A stretch of DNA of 64,000 nt from Lottia gigantea (taxonomy: Eukaryota > Mollusca > Gastropoda > Lottiidae), in NCBI RefSeq assembly GCF_000327385.1, contig NW_008708645.1, positions 2,502,900-2,566,899 on the forward strand, given 5' to 3'. Positions 1 to 10,284 of the stretch are shown piece by piece. The translations under genes and the position numbers were made by a program. A model generated the notes under the pieces. It had not been told where the DNA came from and did no database searches. It was given only the letters and a program-made list of their open reading frames with translations. Position 1 is the stretch's first letter; each line of letters starts with the position of its first letter.

Positions 1-200
1 AAATATGTCATTTTATTCTGAAAATTGGTGAGCTGTTAGTGAGTGATGCTGAGTAGTGTTCACTACAGCTCACTTATTTCCAAAATATGTCATTTTATTC
101 TGAAAATTGGTGAGCTGTTAGTGAGTGATGCTGAGTAGTGTTCACTACAGCTCACTTATTTCCAAAATATGTCATTTTATTCTGAAAATTGGTGAGTTGT
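1..200. repeat. 82-bp tandem repeat, about 2.4 copies
   Basis: The same block starts at 1, 83 and 165, giving an 82-bp period, and the array runs off the left edge. The two full copies look identical, so the array is young. Each unit contains short opposed segments (gtgagctgt and acagctcac) that could pair. After 200 the sequence becomes a looser run of actcac/gtgagt words up to about 300. Confidence 0.9.
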
Positions 201-318
201 TTTCGAAATCTACTCACTCTTCTGAGTACCTACTCACAGATCACTCACTTAATTAGGTCATGACCTTGAATTGTGAGTTGTACTCAGTCTGATTAATGTA
301 ATCAGGGTGATCTATTAT

Positions 319-495
319 GTTTTCAAGGGGTGATAGCTAAGGCAGGTCATTCTATTTCAGGGGATGATAGGTTGGGACAGGTCATTCTGTTTAAAAGGGA
401 TGTTAGGATGGAGAAGACCACTCTATTTTCAAGGGATGAAGAGTGGGGATGGTTCATTTTACTTTCAAGGGATGTTTTCAAAGGATTGTTCTATT
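319..495. repeat. degenerate 35-36-bp tandem repeat, about 5 units
   Basis: Units begin with a tttcaaggg-like word at about 321, 355, 390, 426 and 462 and end near a gtcattcta-like word. The repeat keeps two overlapping frames open for 88 codons each, so those open frames are by-products of the repeat and not a gene. Confidence 0.75.
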
Positions 496-2514
496 TGGAG
501 GGGTATTTGGGCTGTTTTTTTAGACGATTGCAAAGAACTTCTGCAAATTTGGAGACTCCTTTGTATGTGCCATTTTTCCCTATGTACATTCAATAGAATC
601 AATGAGCTTATGTCTTCATGTGAAATATAGAGTCTTCTAATGTACTATGTGGAATCAATTTTAATCAAATCACAAGAATTTCCTGAAACACTATAAACAA
701 TAAATTCATCTGATAAATATTTCAACAATTGCTAACAGAGGCGCAAAGTGGCATCAGGTGTTCCAGATATGAAAGTTATCAAACTTGAACACTCAAAAAC
801 TTAAAGCTAATAGGCCCCAAACAATCTCTATCTACCAAAAGAATTATTGACCTATTGGTGTGGAATAATTGTATTAAACTGCAGGTCTGTATCTACAATA
901 GTAGAATTGTGGTTTATCTAATAGAGAATATTCTACATGAAGCTAGAGTTACATAGGAATTAATTAGCTGGAATTCATTGTCCAATATCAACATAGGAGA
1001 TTCTCAAACACTGAAAAGTACACAGTATAACTAACACACTTATTGCAGACATGTTTTGGACATAGCATCATTATCAGGATAGAAAAAAGCATAAAAAAAT
1101 TGCCTAATGGTTTGGTCTACTATATATATTATATATGTTATATATACATGTTTTGATGACATCATAGTTACTGAGATATTTTAAGCATATCAGGAGACAT
1201 TCCAAAACATAAACACCAATAGTTTACACCCCTTTGAAGTATCTAAAGCAACAATAAATATACTATGTGCCATTTTGGGGGGGTTCAAGAGTCTTTGAAC
1301 ATATGTAAATAGTTTTCAGAAGTACTAGAAATGTACGATAATCTCATAATTCCTTCAATAATATCTCAAACTAGGAATTTTACTCACTATTTCTATATAC
1401 GTCTTTTCCATATATCACAGATATCTTAAAGTTCTGGACACACATGGATTTGAAGGCTCAAATTTCTGTCAAACTGATTGGTTTAGCTAATAAATCCCTG
1501 TGGGACTAAAGTATGATTGGTCAAAAAGAAAGGTTAATGGTTAAATAGTTTCAATTATCATTTACAATGAAATATACAGACTGCTCTTGATTATACATAG
1601 AAAAATCTTCGCAATTAGTAGAGCAAAGATATTCATACATATCAGAGTCAGATTCCAATCATAAACATGAGCAGTCCACCTAGGGTTTGATGATATTAGT
1701 TTAAGTTGATATCATGATATTAAGAAATAATATATCACAATATTTCTTTAGTATGGTTGTGCCTGCTTTTTATACCAAACGTTGTTTTTCCGTTTTTTCT
1801 CTTAAAACAGCCCTGTCTTTAAAATCATGAAAAAATACTAAGTTACTTGTTAGAATCGTGTAGATGATCTTATCTGGACAAAAATTGAATGCTATATCAT
1901 GATATCTACCTATACAAGCCAGACAACTAACTCTACCTAAAAATATGCATGTTAGACCGAAACAGCTGGTGTAGAGACAGAAAAATAAAGTCCTGTCCAC
2001 TTAATGATTTAAATTGGACCTGGATCTGCATAAATATTCTTCATGTTTTAATATGAGTATCTATTAAATAACATTTTACTTTAACTTGTAAATCTTCTAT
2101 AAAAATAAAACTGGAGAGTTAAAAGTGTTGATTTCCTGAAGTGCACCAATCTAACTAAAATACAACCACAATTTTATTTCTTTTTCTTTCCCATATATTT
2201 ATTCTAACACTTTTTCTACCACAGTTACGTTCCAATGATGTTGTTCTTAACCAATCAAAGTGTTCAGGTTGGCCCTTCTTTGGTTAATATGACAAATATT
2301 GCTCTACTTTGGCTTTCGCTATCCCAAAATTTATCGTCAAGGACGTCAAGAAAGAAATTAGAAAGGTGTCACAATAGAAAATTTGTCAAATTAGAATGGA
2401 GACTAAAAACAGGGAAAAAAATGAAATTGTAACCTGATTTAATTAGATTGAATGTGCATGAATATAGTTAACTATTAGCTGGTATAAGATTCAAAACAAA
2501 ACAAAAATCTATTA
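496..2514. other. intergenic DNA, 3' flank of the aminotransferase gene
   Basis: No coding signal was seen on either strand. The downstream end probably holds the 3' UTR of the minus-strand aminotransferase: minus-strand AATAAA words occur at about 2173-2178 and 2198-2203. A dispersed repeat lies at 1425-1535. The rest is AT-rich and unremarkable. Confidence 0.6.
1425..1535 (+). repeat. dispersed repeat, copy 1 (partner at 49573)
   Basis: The words tctggacacacatggatt and a following attggt...ttagct...attggtcaaaaag pattern recur at 49573-49705 in the same order, with small gaps. Two copies 48 kb apart indicate an interspersed element. I could not assign a family or see clear ends. Confidence 0.6.
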
Positions 2515-5500
2515 TCACATTGTTTGTTTCCACTTGCGTAAAATATCCACTGCCTTATTTAGTGTTGTATCTTCCTGTAATAGATAGTAAAGATATAACT
2601 AGACATATACATGTTGTCAGCCTGGTTAGTATACACTTACACCTAGATGATATGAACAACCATTGAATCATTTTTTGATGCCAAAAACGATAGGATGCCT
2701 TTTTCTTTCAAATGAAATGAAACCAAATGGAGTTTTACATCCAACTTTTCTGCACCTGATGAGACTAATAAAGATGGGCGACCATGCAGTATGCAATGAG
2801 GGTAATTTTGCCTGGATCTTTAATGCACAGCCTATACTACATATAATGGTTAACAAATACTTGATGTCCGGTAGAGGATATTAACAGTCTGTCATTTGAA
2901 CTGCCCTGTCGGTCATGTCTGGCAAATATAGCCATATCAACACCCCCGTAGTATTTGGGCTTAAAAGATTTGAAACAATCGTAAATGAAACTTACCTTAA
3001 TAAAACAAAATCTCACATAATTTTCACCAACAGACTGATGTTCTTTAGAATAAAATACAGATGGTGGAATGGCCGTCAATTTCTGGAATAAAACATGTAT
3101 TAAACATAAATTATCATGTTATCAACAATATGGATAAATCTGTCACAAGAATTTCAATATTAAAATACTTTAAAAATGAGCGACTTTCAAATACTTTTGA
3201 TGTGCAAAAAAAAATTAAATGTTCACTGTTGAGATCGCTCATAATAATTTTAAAAAAGGTTGGATCAACATTAATGATCTGCACAACACTCCCAAAACTA
3301 TCTGAAGATGTTACTACACCTCAAATGTTGACCAATTGCTGAAGAAAGTGTCATGGTTTCTTGAAAGTTGATAGAGGATGAAATCCGACAGCAGGCAGCC
3401 TTTCAGAAGCATTTGCAATGGCATCTCAATATTTCTTAGAGGGGTGAGGTGAAAAGTTTAACTCTAAGAATATATGCAACTTAATCTCCAGATGGACAAA
3501 TGAAGTGTGGAGAAATGAGGTAATATAATATGATTAATAACATACCTTATTTTTAGTCATCCATTTAACAAATTTGACATCTCTTGCTTCTTCTGGGTTC
3601 TCTCCTGATAAATCAACATCTATAGGAAACATAAAACTCTAATAGATTACTAACAGGATCAAAACTAATTATATTTTACATCATTAAATTTGGAATTGAT
3701 GAAGTTATTTAATGATACTTTCTGATGAATTTTACCTTCATACAATTTTGAGAAGGGTTGGTTTAAAGACCATTTTCTTGCAGTTAATTGGATGTTTAGT
3801 GATGTCAGGCTATTTATTTTTATCAATGGATGACATAATTTGCCTTATGAACCTTGGCTTTCAGTGCCACAAAAACATTGCGTGAATAAGGTCTATAGGT
3901 AGCGACCTTAATCATGATAGACCATTGATCACAAGGTGAACAAATGTGGTTGTGGTTTTCATTTCAGTCTGCATGTGAAAGTCTGGTGACCTTGATTAAA
4001 CCATCTTTCCTCATTATTTTAGTCTACTCTAATGTAAATTGGCACAATAATATGAGAAAGATCAATGCCAAGAGGTTTTGACCAAAGACCAGCTGGTAGA
4101 CAGAATCCTCGTCAACCTAAGTTTTATATCACTTTTGAAAGCTTCTATGAGATGAAATCTTGCCTTTTAGAATTGTTATCTATCTGATTCATAATACTGA
4201 ATTCAATGTGAGATGAAAGATCATCTTTATTTGTATTTCGAAGATAATGTATGTTTTTGTGATTTTGCATGGTCGATAATGGTTTCTGGTAAGCAAGGTT
4301 TCATATGGCTCCTTAGAATTTTCAAACTTGATTCATTGTCTATTTTTACTTACCTATACCAGATATGTCTGCCATTAAGAAATAACCACCATCAGGAATA
4401 ACTGGCCACATTCCCATCTCGTTAAACAAACTAATTAACATATCTCGTTTAGGTATTATCTCTAGGGGTAGTTGTTTAAAGTAGCATTCTGGGGTATCTA
4501 TTTTGGGCAATTCATGTTCAAAAGCTAGAGCTACAGCTTCCTGTAATATAATAGGTGATTTATTTATCAACAACAATTGCATCTTTAAAGTAGAGTTCTG
4601 AACAGATACAAGGCTAAATCAATTTTTACTGCATGCTTTCAGCACCAGTAATAAAGAGTGGAGAGTTTTGTCAGGACAGTCATGAAGATTGACCTACACT
4701 TTTAATCCAAACAATCCTTAGTATGCTCAGCTATTCGCACAAACAATAGTTTCCCACCTCAATTTATCTTTTGAGAAAAACTTTACTTTTGCCCTCTCAA
4801 TACAACCACCTTTGGCATTGAATTGTATGGTTTTATGACACAATGATTTGGTTAAATTTATCTTGAATTACCAGAACACCAAATACCAGACATGAATTGA
4901 AAATGCAAAAAGAAGCTAAAATATTTCAAAGACATCTTACCTGTAAGATGGTAGGACAGTTGTAGTTACAGTTTTGATGCATACATTGAGCACCAAGTAA
5001 CAGATTAGCTGGACCTATAGTCCATCCTAGTTTCCAACCTGTAGCACTGAATGTTTTACCAGCACTACCAATAGTTAATGTTCTTTCCCACATTCCTGGC
5101 AGGGTGGCTGCAATGATATGACAAAATATCTTGATGATACATAAATGATAACAGTTAAATTCTAAAATAAAATGAAATGGAGTTTTACATCCTACTTTTC
5201 TGCACCATGTGGGTTAATGAAGACGGGCAACGCCATGCAGGGTACAATGAGGGAAATTTTGCCAGGACAGTGACATTCGCTTGATCTTTTTTGATTTCCA
5301 ACTGTCAAGGGATCTTTAACGTGCACAGCTTGTAGCACACGGGGCCTCGGTTTATTGTCCCATCTGAACGACTAGACGCTTTTTCCATGTCAGCCCCTCT
5401 TACTTATAAAATAGTGTTCAATTGAACAGTACGGTACTGATTATGTCACATTCAAAATTTTCCCTTCTATTCCTTTTTCTGCTATTTTGAATTCTGTCTA

Positions 5501-8500
5501 CATCTACAATTTTTTGGCACAAGTGGAACGCGTTCTGAACTCTGTTTCAACATGTTTAATTGAATGTCCATTCGTTTCTATGAATCTGAACAAGCAGAAC
5601 CCATTAATAAAGGGTTTAAAAGCTACAACATACCTATTTTTATATGTTTACTTTCTCCAAACACTAACCATTCATAGACCTCATCTGATATACATATCAC
5701 ATCATATTTTATACATAATCTAGATATCATTTCTAATTCCTCTCTAGAAAATACCTGTTATATATAACAAATATAGACCTCATCTGATATACATATCACA
5801 TCATATTTTATACATAATCTAGATATCATTTCTAATTCTTCTCTAGAAAATACCTGTTATATATAATAAATATAGACCTCATCTGATATACATATCACAT
5901 CATATTTTATATAGATATCATTTCTAATTCCTCTCTAGAAAATACCTGTTATATATAACAAATATAGACCTCATCTGATATACATATCACATCATATTTT
6001 ATACATAATCTAGATATCATTTCTAATTCTTCTCTAGAAAATACCTGTTATATATAATAAATATAGACCTCATCTGATATACATATCACATCATATTTTA
6101 TATAGATATCATTTCTAATTCTTCTCTAGAAAATACCTGTTATATATAATAAATATAGACCTCATCTGATATACATATCACATCATATTTTATACATAAT
6201 CTAGATATCAATTCTAATTCTTCTCTAGAAAATACCTGTTATATATAATAAATATAGACCTCATCTGATATACATATCACATCATATTTTATACATAATC
6301 TAGATATCATTTCTAATTCCTCTCTAGAAAATACCTGTTATATATAATAAATATAGACCTCATCTGATATACATATCATATCATTTCTAATTCCTCTCTA
6401 GAAAATACCTGTTATATATAATAAATATAGAACTTGTATGATATATATGCAAACATTTTTGAAAGTACCTGTAAGCCTTAAACAGTTGGCTAACACGATT
6501 TTGTAACTAAAACCAATAAAATTAACAAGACAGATCTTACCTTTCCTAAAGGGTTATTTGGAGTATTTATTATAATAGCTTTAGTTTTTTGATTAAATTT
6601 ACTCTCTAATTCAGATTCATCTATCTTCCAATCAACACTAGATGTAGGTCCTTCAACTCCCGCTTTAGTCTAAAATAGATATATAGATCTGTCATGAATT
6701 GGGTGATATTTTCTTTCAAATATAGCTTGCAAGGAAAGGTAACACAAGCCCATAAGCATCTTTGTTAAGCCAATTGAAAGATGTCTTCTGCAATTGTATA
6801 ACTTTTTTTTAGATTTATAGATTCATTAGAACACATTTTACCGAAAAATAACGAGAACTCATGATAAATTTTTGATGATTTTCTTGATTTTCAATATCGG
6901 TTACCAAATTTCTTTTAAATACATCCAGAACTGAATCTAAATAAGCAATAATGTTGATGAACTGTCTTGAGCAATGACAATGATATACATTTAAAGGTTA
7001 ATGAGGACAGGTTGTAGCACAATGGGTTAGAGTGATGAAATCTTTACATCACCACATTTGCTCTGAAAGTCTGTTGACCTTGAGTAAGTTTATCTTTCTT
7101 CATTATTAAAATCGACCCATCTGTAAATGGGTACGAATAATATCAGATCAATGCCAAGAGTTTTGGCCAAGGACCAGCTGGAAACCTATGTTGTTTTTTG
7201 CATTTTTCTTTTTCTGATTTTTTCTACCAGCCATTAACGAAACACTTAAGGTGGGCACACCCTTCTTTCCAGTTTACACCTATATAATGGATAACTTAAA
7301 TAAATAACTTACAGGCCTAATAGGAACAAAGACAGACTGACCACCGGCTACTTTTACCATCGGATCATAACAATCAAAAAATGGTTCTATAATAATAACC
7401 TGCAATATAAAATACAAACCTAATCAAACTAACCTACAAGAATAGGCTCTCGGTTCAAAAATAATATATGTTAATGATGTCACATGATTTTTTTACCTAT
7501 CCAATCAAAATGCATCCACGTAGCTATTTTTATGTTTTGATTTCAAAGCTTTTTAATATTTTCAGTATGGGCACATTCTCATATGAAAAAAGTTATCTTT
7601 ATTGATTAGTTGTTCAAGGTTAATGAAGACAGACTGTAGCACAATGGGTTAGAGTGTTGAAATCTTACATCACCACATTTGCTCTGAAAGTCTGGTGATC
7701 TTGAATAAGTCATCTTTCATCATTATGCCACAACTTGTTTGTCAGTCACTTTGTCCATATGATAAGATTCTCACACAAACCTCCATTGCTCTCCAAGATA
7801 TGGGTCTATTTTTGACTCATGTGCAAAAACAAGTTTCTTCAAATATAGTAATCAATGTAACAAACCTCATCACCTGGAGAAATGATGCCATTTAAAGATG
7901 AAAACAGAGAACCGTAAGCACCGACAGAGATTAATATTTCAGACATAGGATCAATAGTTCTATTCATTAGAGGTGAATATACTTTAGACAAGGCCTGAAC
8001 TAATCTTGGATGGCCCTGAAAATTTAAAAAAAAAAAAAACAAAGTAGCCAAAAGTACATGTATGAACATCTGTTGCACTGTCCTAGCAAAATTTCCTTCA
8101 TTGCACACTGAAAAAGCTTCTAGTTATTTGGATGGATCAATAAACTGAGGCCCTGTGTGCTAGAGACTGTGAACATTAAAGATCCCTCGACAGTTGGAAA
8201 GCGAAAAAGAGCAGGGTAATGCCGCTGTACAGGCAAAATTTCTCTCATTGCACCCTGCATGGCATTGCCTGTCTTAATTAGCCCACATGTTGCAGAAAAG
8301 TAGGAAGTAAAACTCCTATTATTTCATTGCACACTGCATAGGGTCCTTGAACAGTAAATGGAATGTGATCAGTTCCTACATTTAATTTTAGCCAAACGAC
8401 ATTGACAAAGCAACATGACGTATCTGCAGATATAAAAATTCACTAATTATATATACATACATAACTTCTAGTATATTGGTTCATTTGATAGTTGCCATTG

Positions 8501-9763
8501 GTAACAGTATTTTTCAGAGCATCTAACACAAACTGTGGTGGTTGAAAATCTGGAAATCCCTGAAAACATACAAAATATTGAACAGTAAAGCTAGATGACA
8601 TCATTTTTTAACCCATCTGGCCCAAAACTGAAAAACTTACTGGAGTGTAATATGGAAAGCAGAAACAATGCACGGTTGCATCAAGAGGTTTAAATTATGA
8701 TTTCATAGTTAAAGGGATTGTAAAGAGACTGATAGCATCGATTTCCACCATTCCAATTTTCAATCAGACGTCTGTGGTTCCTGCAAATACACTAAAACTA
8801 AGTGTTTGATGACATCACTAATCGAAGCGCCTTATATGATCATGCATATTTTGCGATAAGTGATATCATCAAACACTTACTAACTCGTTTCTCAAGGTTA
8901 TCTTAAGAAAGGATCATCAAAAATCCAAGGTCTGCTCACTACACTTCAACTGTATTTAGTCATTTTGGTTGGTCACTTATGCAAAATTCAGGATTGTAAG
9001 GTTTATATACAAGAGCAGCACAGATTAGGAAGGATGTAAACAATGTAGATAGTTCTGTGTGAGTGTATAAATAAACCAGATTAGACTTACCTGACCTAGG
9101 TTTAATGCCTGATGATCAACAGCTAACTTACTAAACTCTACCCTGAAATATATATTATATTATATTACATAGATAATCTTGTGATATTCGACATGAATAA
9201 ATGAAACATATTTCAATAGTCCAATATCATGTTTGGTCAAGTTAAATCAACAACATACACAAAACAACAATTATTATTGTGTTTCTTGTTCTCTTAGCCA
9301 GGGCATGCCATCTTCATTGGCCCACATGGTGCAGAAAAGTAGGACGTAAAACTCCATTCATTTCATTTCATTTAATCTCCTATGGAATTTCTGAGAGGGC
9401 TTTACCCTTAGAAAAATGTTGAAAAACAGAATTAATTTGATGTATTTTGGGGCAAAAAATTATGAGATTTGTATTTCTTTCTTGGAAATGAAGAAGGCAT
9501 ACAAATGGGCAAACCATTTTTTCTACTGGGGCAAATGGGATAGTTACATTATAAAAACTATTCAATTTAGTGGAATTGCAAAAAACCAATGGTGCAAGTC
9601 TATGCTATCAGTGTTCCTTATACATGTAAAATGATAAAAATTTTCTTTACATTTGCAGTAAATATTACGGTATATCAGAAATCCATTCAATCTGAGTAAC
9701 TTACCAGACATTTTTCTCAGTTCCATGGAACTTTTTAGGTAATTCATATTTATTGGAACTCAT
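2515..9763 (-). CDS. KYAT3-like: Kynurenine--oxoglutarate transaminase (KYAT1/KYAT3 family), 12 coding exons
   Basis: This is a PLP-dependent fold-type I aminotransferase (kynurenine or glutamine with a 2-oxo acid; cysteine-S-conjugate lyase activity is known in the family). Coding exons in transcript order: 9763-9705, 9142-9091, 8559-8461, 8015-7866, 7399-7313, 6669-6541, 5754-5634, 5107-4941, 4540-4354, 3619-3546, 3082-2996, 2574-2515. They sum to 1272 bases (423 codons plus stop) with every phase matching, close to the usual family length. Visible family signatures: NLGQGFPDF near residue 32; NTPNNPLGK with Asn188; SDEVYEW with Asp216 and Tyr219; [15 protein letters not shown] with the Schiff-base Lys250; VRFCF with substrate-carboxylate Arg399. 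The ATG at 9763 follows an acceptor at 9767, so a 5' UTR exon, or an exon with a mitochondrial leader, probably lies upstream; it was not located. KYAT1 versus KYAT3 cannot be settled by eye. The intron between exons 6 and 7 carries a pseudo-exon array. Confidence 0.95.
2705..2835 (-). mobile_element. SINE family 1 fragment
   Basis: Shares the tail-side block (gagttttacatcc, cttttctgcacc, atgcaatgaggg, aattttgcc) and the later gatctttaa...gcacagcc block with the full-length SINE at 39800-40120. It lacks the tRNA-like head. It lies in the last aminotransferase intron. Confidence 0.7.
3885..4112 (+). mobile_element. SINE-like family 2, copy 1
   Basis: Shares gaaagtctggtgaccttga, catctttc.tcattat and gatcaatgccaagag...ttttg.ccaa.gaccagctgg, in that order, with the sequences at 7000-7195 and (first part only) 7612-7735. 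Its tRNA-like left end is diverged. It lies in an aminotransferase intron. Confidence 0.6.
5168..5400 (-). mobile_element. SINE family 1, head-truncated copy
   Basis: Contains the whole body of the family (tttacatcctacttttctg, gggaaattttgccagg, tttccaactgtcaaggg, ctttaacgtgcacagc, gactagacgctttttcc) but stops before the tRNA-like head. It lies in the intron between exons 7 and 8 of the aminotransferase gene. Confidence 0.8.
5405..5600. repeat. partial copy of the 13.5-kb DNA element
   Basis: The words gaacagtacgg, tgtcacattca, attttgaattctgtc, gttctgaactctgtt and tctgaac recur in the same order at 13540-13715. It directly abuts the SINE ending near 5400 and lacks one end of the element. Confidence 0.6.
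5773..6426 (-). repeat. seven tandem pseudo-exon copies of aminotransferase exon 7
   Basis: The unit starts at 5773, 5872, 5964, 6063, 6155, 6254 and 6353; the coding exon is the eighth, terminal copy, with its matching point at 5674. Spacings are 99, 92, 99, 92, 99, 99 and 74. On the minus strand each full unit carries an 18-base intron end with its AG acceptor plus the first 81 bases (27 codons, VFSREEL through SDEVY) of exon 7. The unit then breaks off before the exon's own 3' part and donor. Reading on past the 27 codons meets TAA four codons later. The 92-bp units lack 7 bases inside the exon-like part. Copies differ from the true exon at only a few bases, so amplification or gene conversion is recent. 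The array fills most of the 786-bp intron upstream of exon 7. Confidence 0.95.
7000..7195 (+). mobile_element. SINE-like family 2, copy 2
   Basis: Begins with ggttaatgaggac and a tRNA A-box-like stretch (tagcacaatgggttagag, about 7015-7032), then the family body ending gaccagctgg. No convincing B box was found, so the tRNA origin is inferred from the A-box-like head only. Confidence 0.65.
7612..7735 (+). mobile_element. SINE-like family 2, copy 3 (3'-truncated)
   Basis: Repeats the head and first part of the 7000-7195 copy with few differences (tagcacaatgggttagag, catcaccacatttgctctg, gaaagtctggtga) and then stops. It lies in the intron between exons 4 and 5 of the aminotransferase gene. Confidence 0.65.
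8080..8335 (+). mobile_element. SINE family 1, rearranged copy
   Basis: The family body is in plus orientation (gatccctcgacagttggaaa, caaaatttctctcattgcac, gcagaaaagtaggaagtaaaac). A second short piece of the same family (caaaatttccttcattgcacac) precedes it at 8090-8112, so two copies or an internal duplication are joined here. Confidence 0.7.
8705..8900. mobile_element. foldback MITE family, copy 1
   Basis: Starts with ttaaagggattgtaaagag, then one full arm (actgatagcatc, ccattccaattttcaatc, agacgtctgtggttcctgc, aagtgtttgatgacatcac) and only the inner part of the opposing arm. Related copies are at 10085, 41205 and 47308. No transposase frame is present, so it is non-autonomous. Confidence 0.8.
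9290..9375 (+). mobile_element. SINE family 1, 3'-end fragment with TTTCA-type tail
   Basis: Contains gcagaaaagtaggacgtaaa followed by actccattcatttcatttcattt-type sequence: the body end and the pentamer-repeat tail of the family. It lies in the intron between exons 1 and 2 of the aminotransferase gene. Confidence 0.75.
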
Positions 9764-10084
9764 CCTCTGAAAAATTCACAAAACAATGAATGAATTACAC
9801 ATCATCAACATTAACTTATCATTTCTGCTCACTTATAATCAGGAATTTCTAAGCTTATATAAAATAACCCAATTGTAAATCAATTATATTTAGACATTCA
9901 AATGGTTAATTTAATAATTGCACACAATATGTTGAGTTTTATCAAGTTTCCGGTAGATATTTCTCAATGATTTATCCTTTGTTTTGAAAAACAGATGAAA
10001 TTTTCCTAATGGATCATTTTTACCAACATAAAGGCAATCTAATACCAACAACTATTTAGTTAAAGGTTGAATTTTGTATGTGTG

Positions 10085-10284
10085 TCATGGACACTGATAG
10101 CATCAATTTGAACCATTCCAAATTTCAATCAGACGTCAATTCCACTATTAATGACGTCACTTATCACAGAATATGCTTTATCTCATGCTTAGTGAGTCAT
10201 CAAACACTTAGTTTTAGTTGAATTGATGTCTGATTGAAAATTGGAATGGTTGCAAATTGATGATATCAGTGTCCTGGATACACA
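10085..10284. mobile_element. foldback MITE family, copy 2 (both arms)
   Basis: A near-perfect inverted structure. The left arm (gacactgatagcatcaattt, ccattccaaatttcaatc) mirrors the right arm (gattgaaaattggaatgg, aaattgatgatatcagtgtc). The interior holds the palindrome tgacgtca. It could fold into a hairpin of about 200 nt. Confidence 0.85.

Noticed and set aside
330-630. Two overlapping 88-codon open frames
   Set aside because: They lie in a 35-36-bp tandem repeat that keeps the frames open; no protein similarity or start context.
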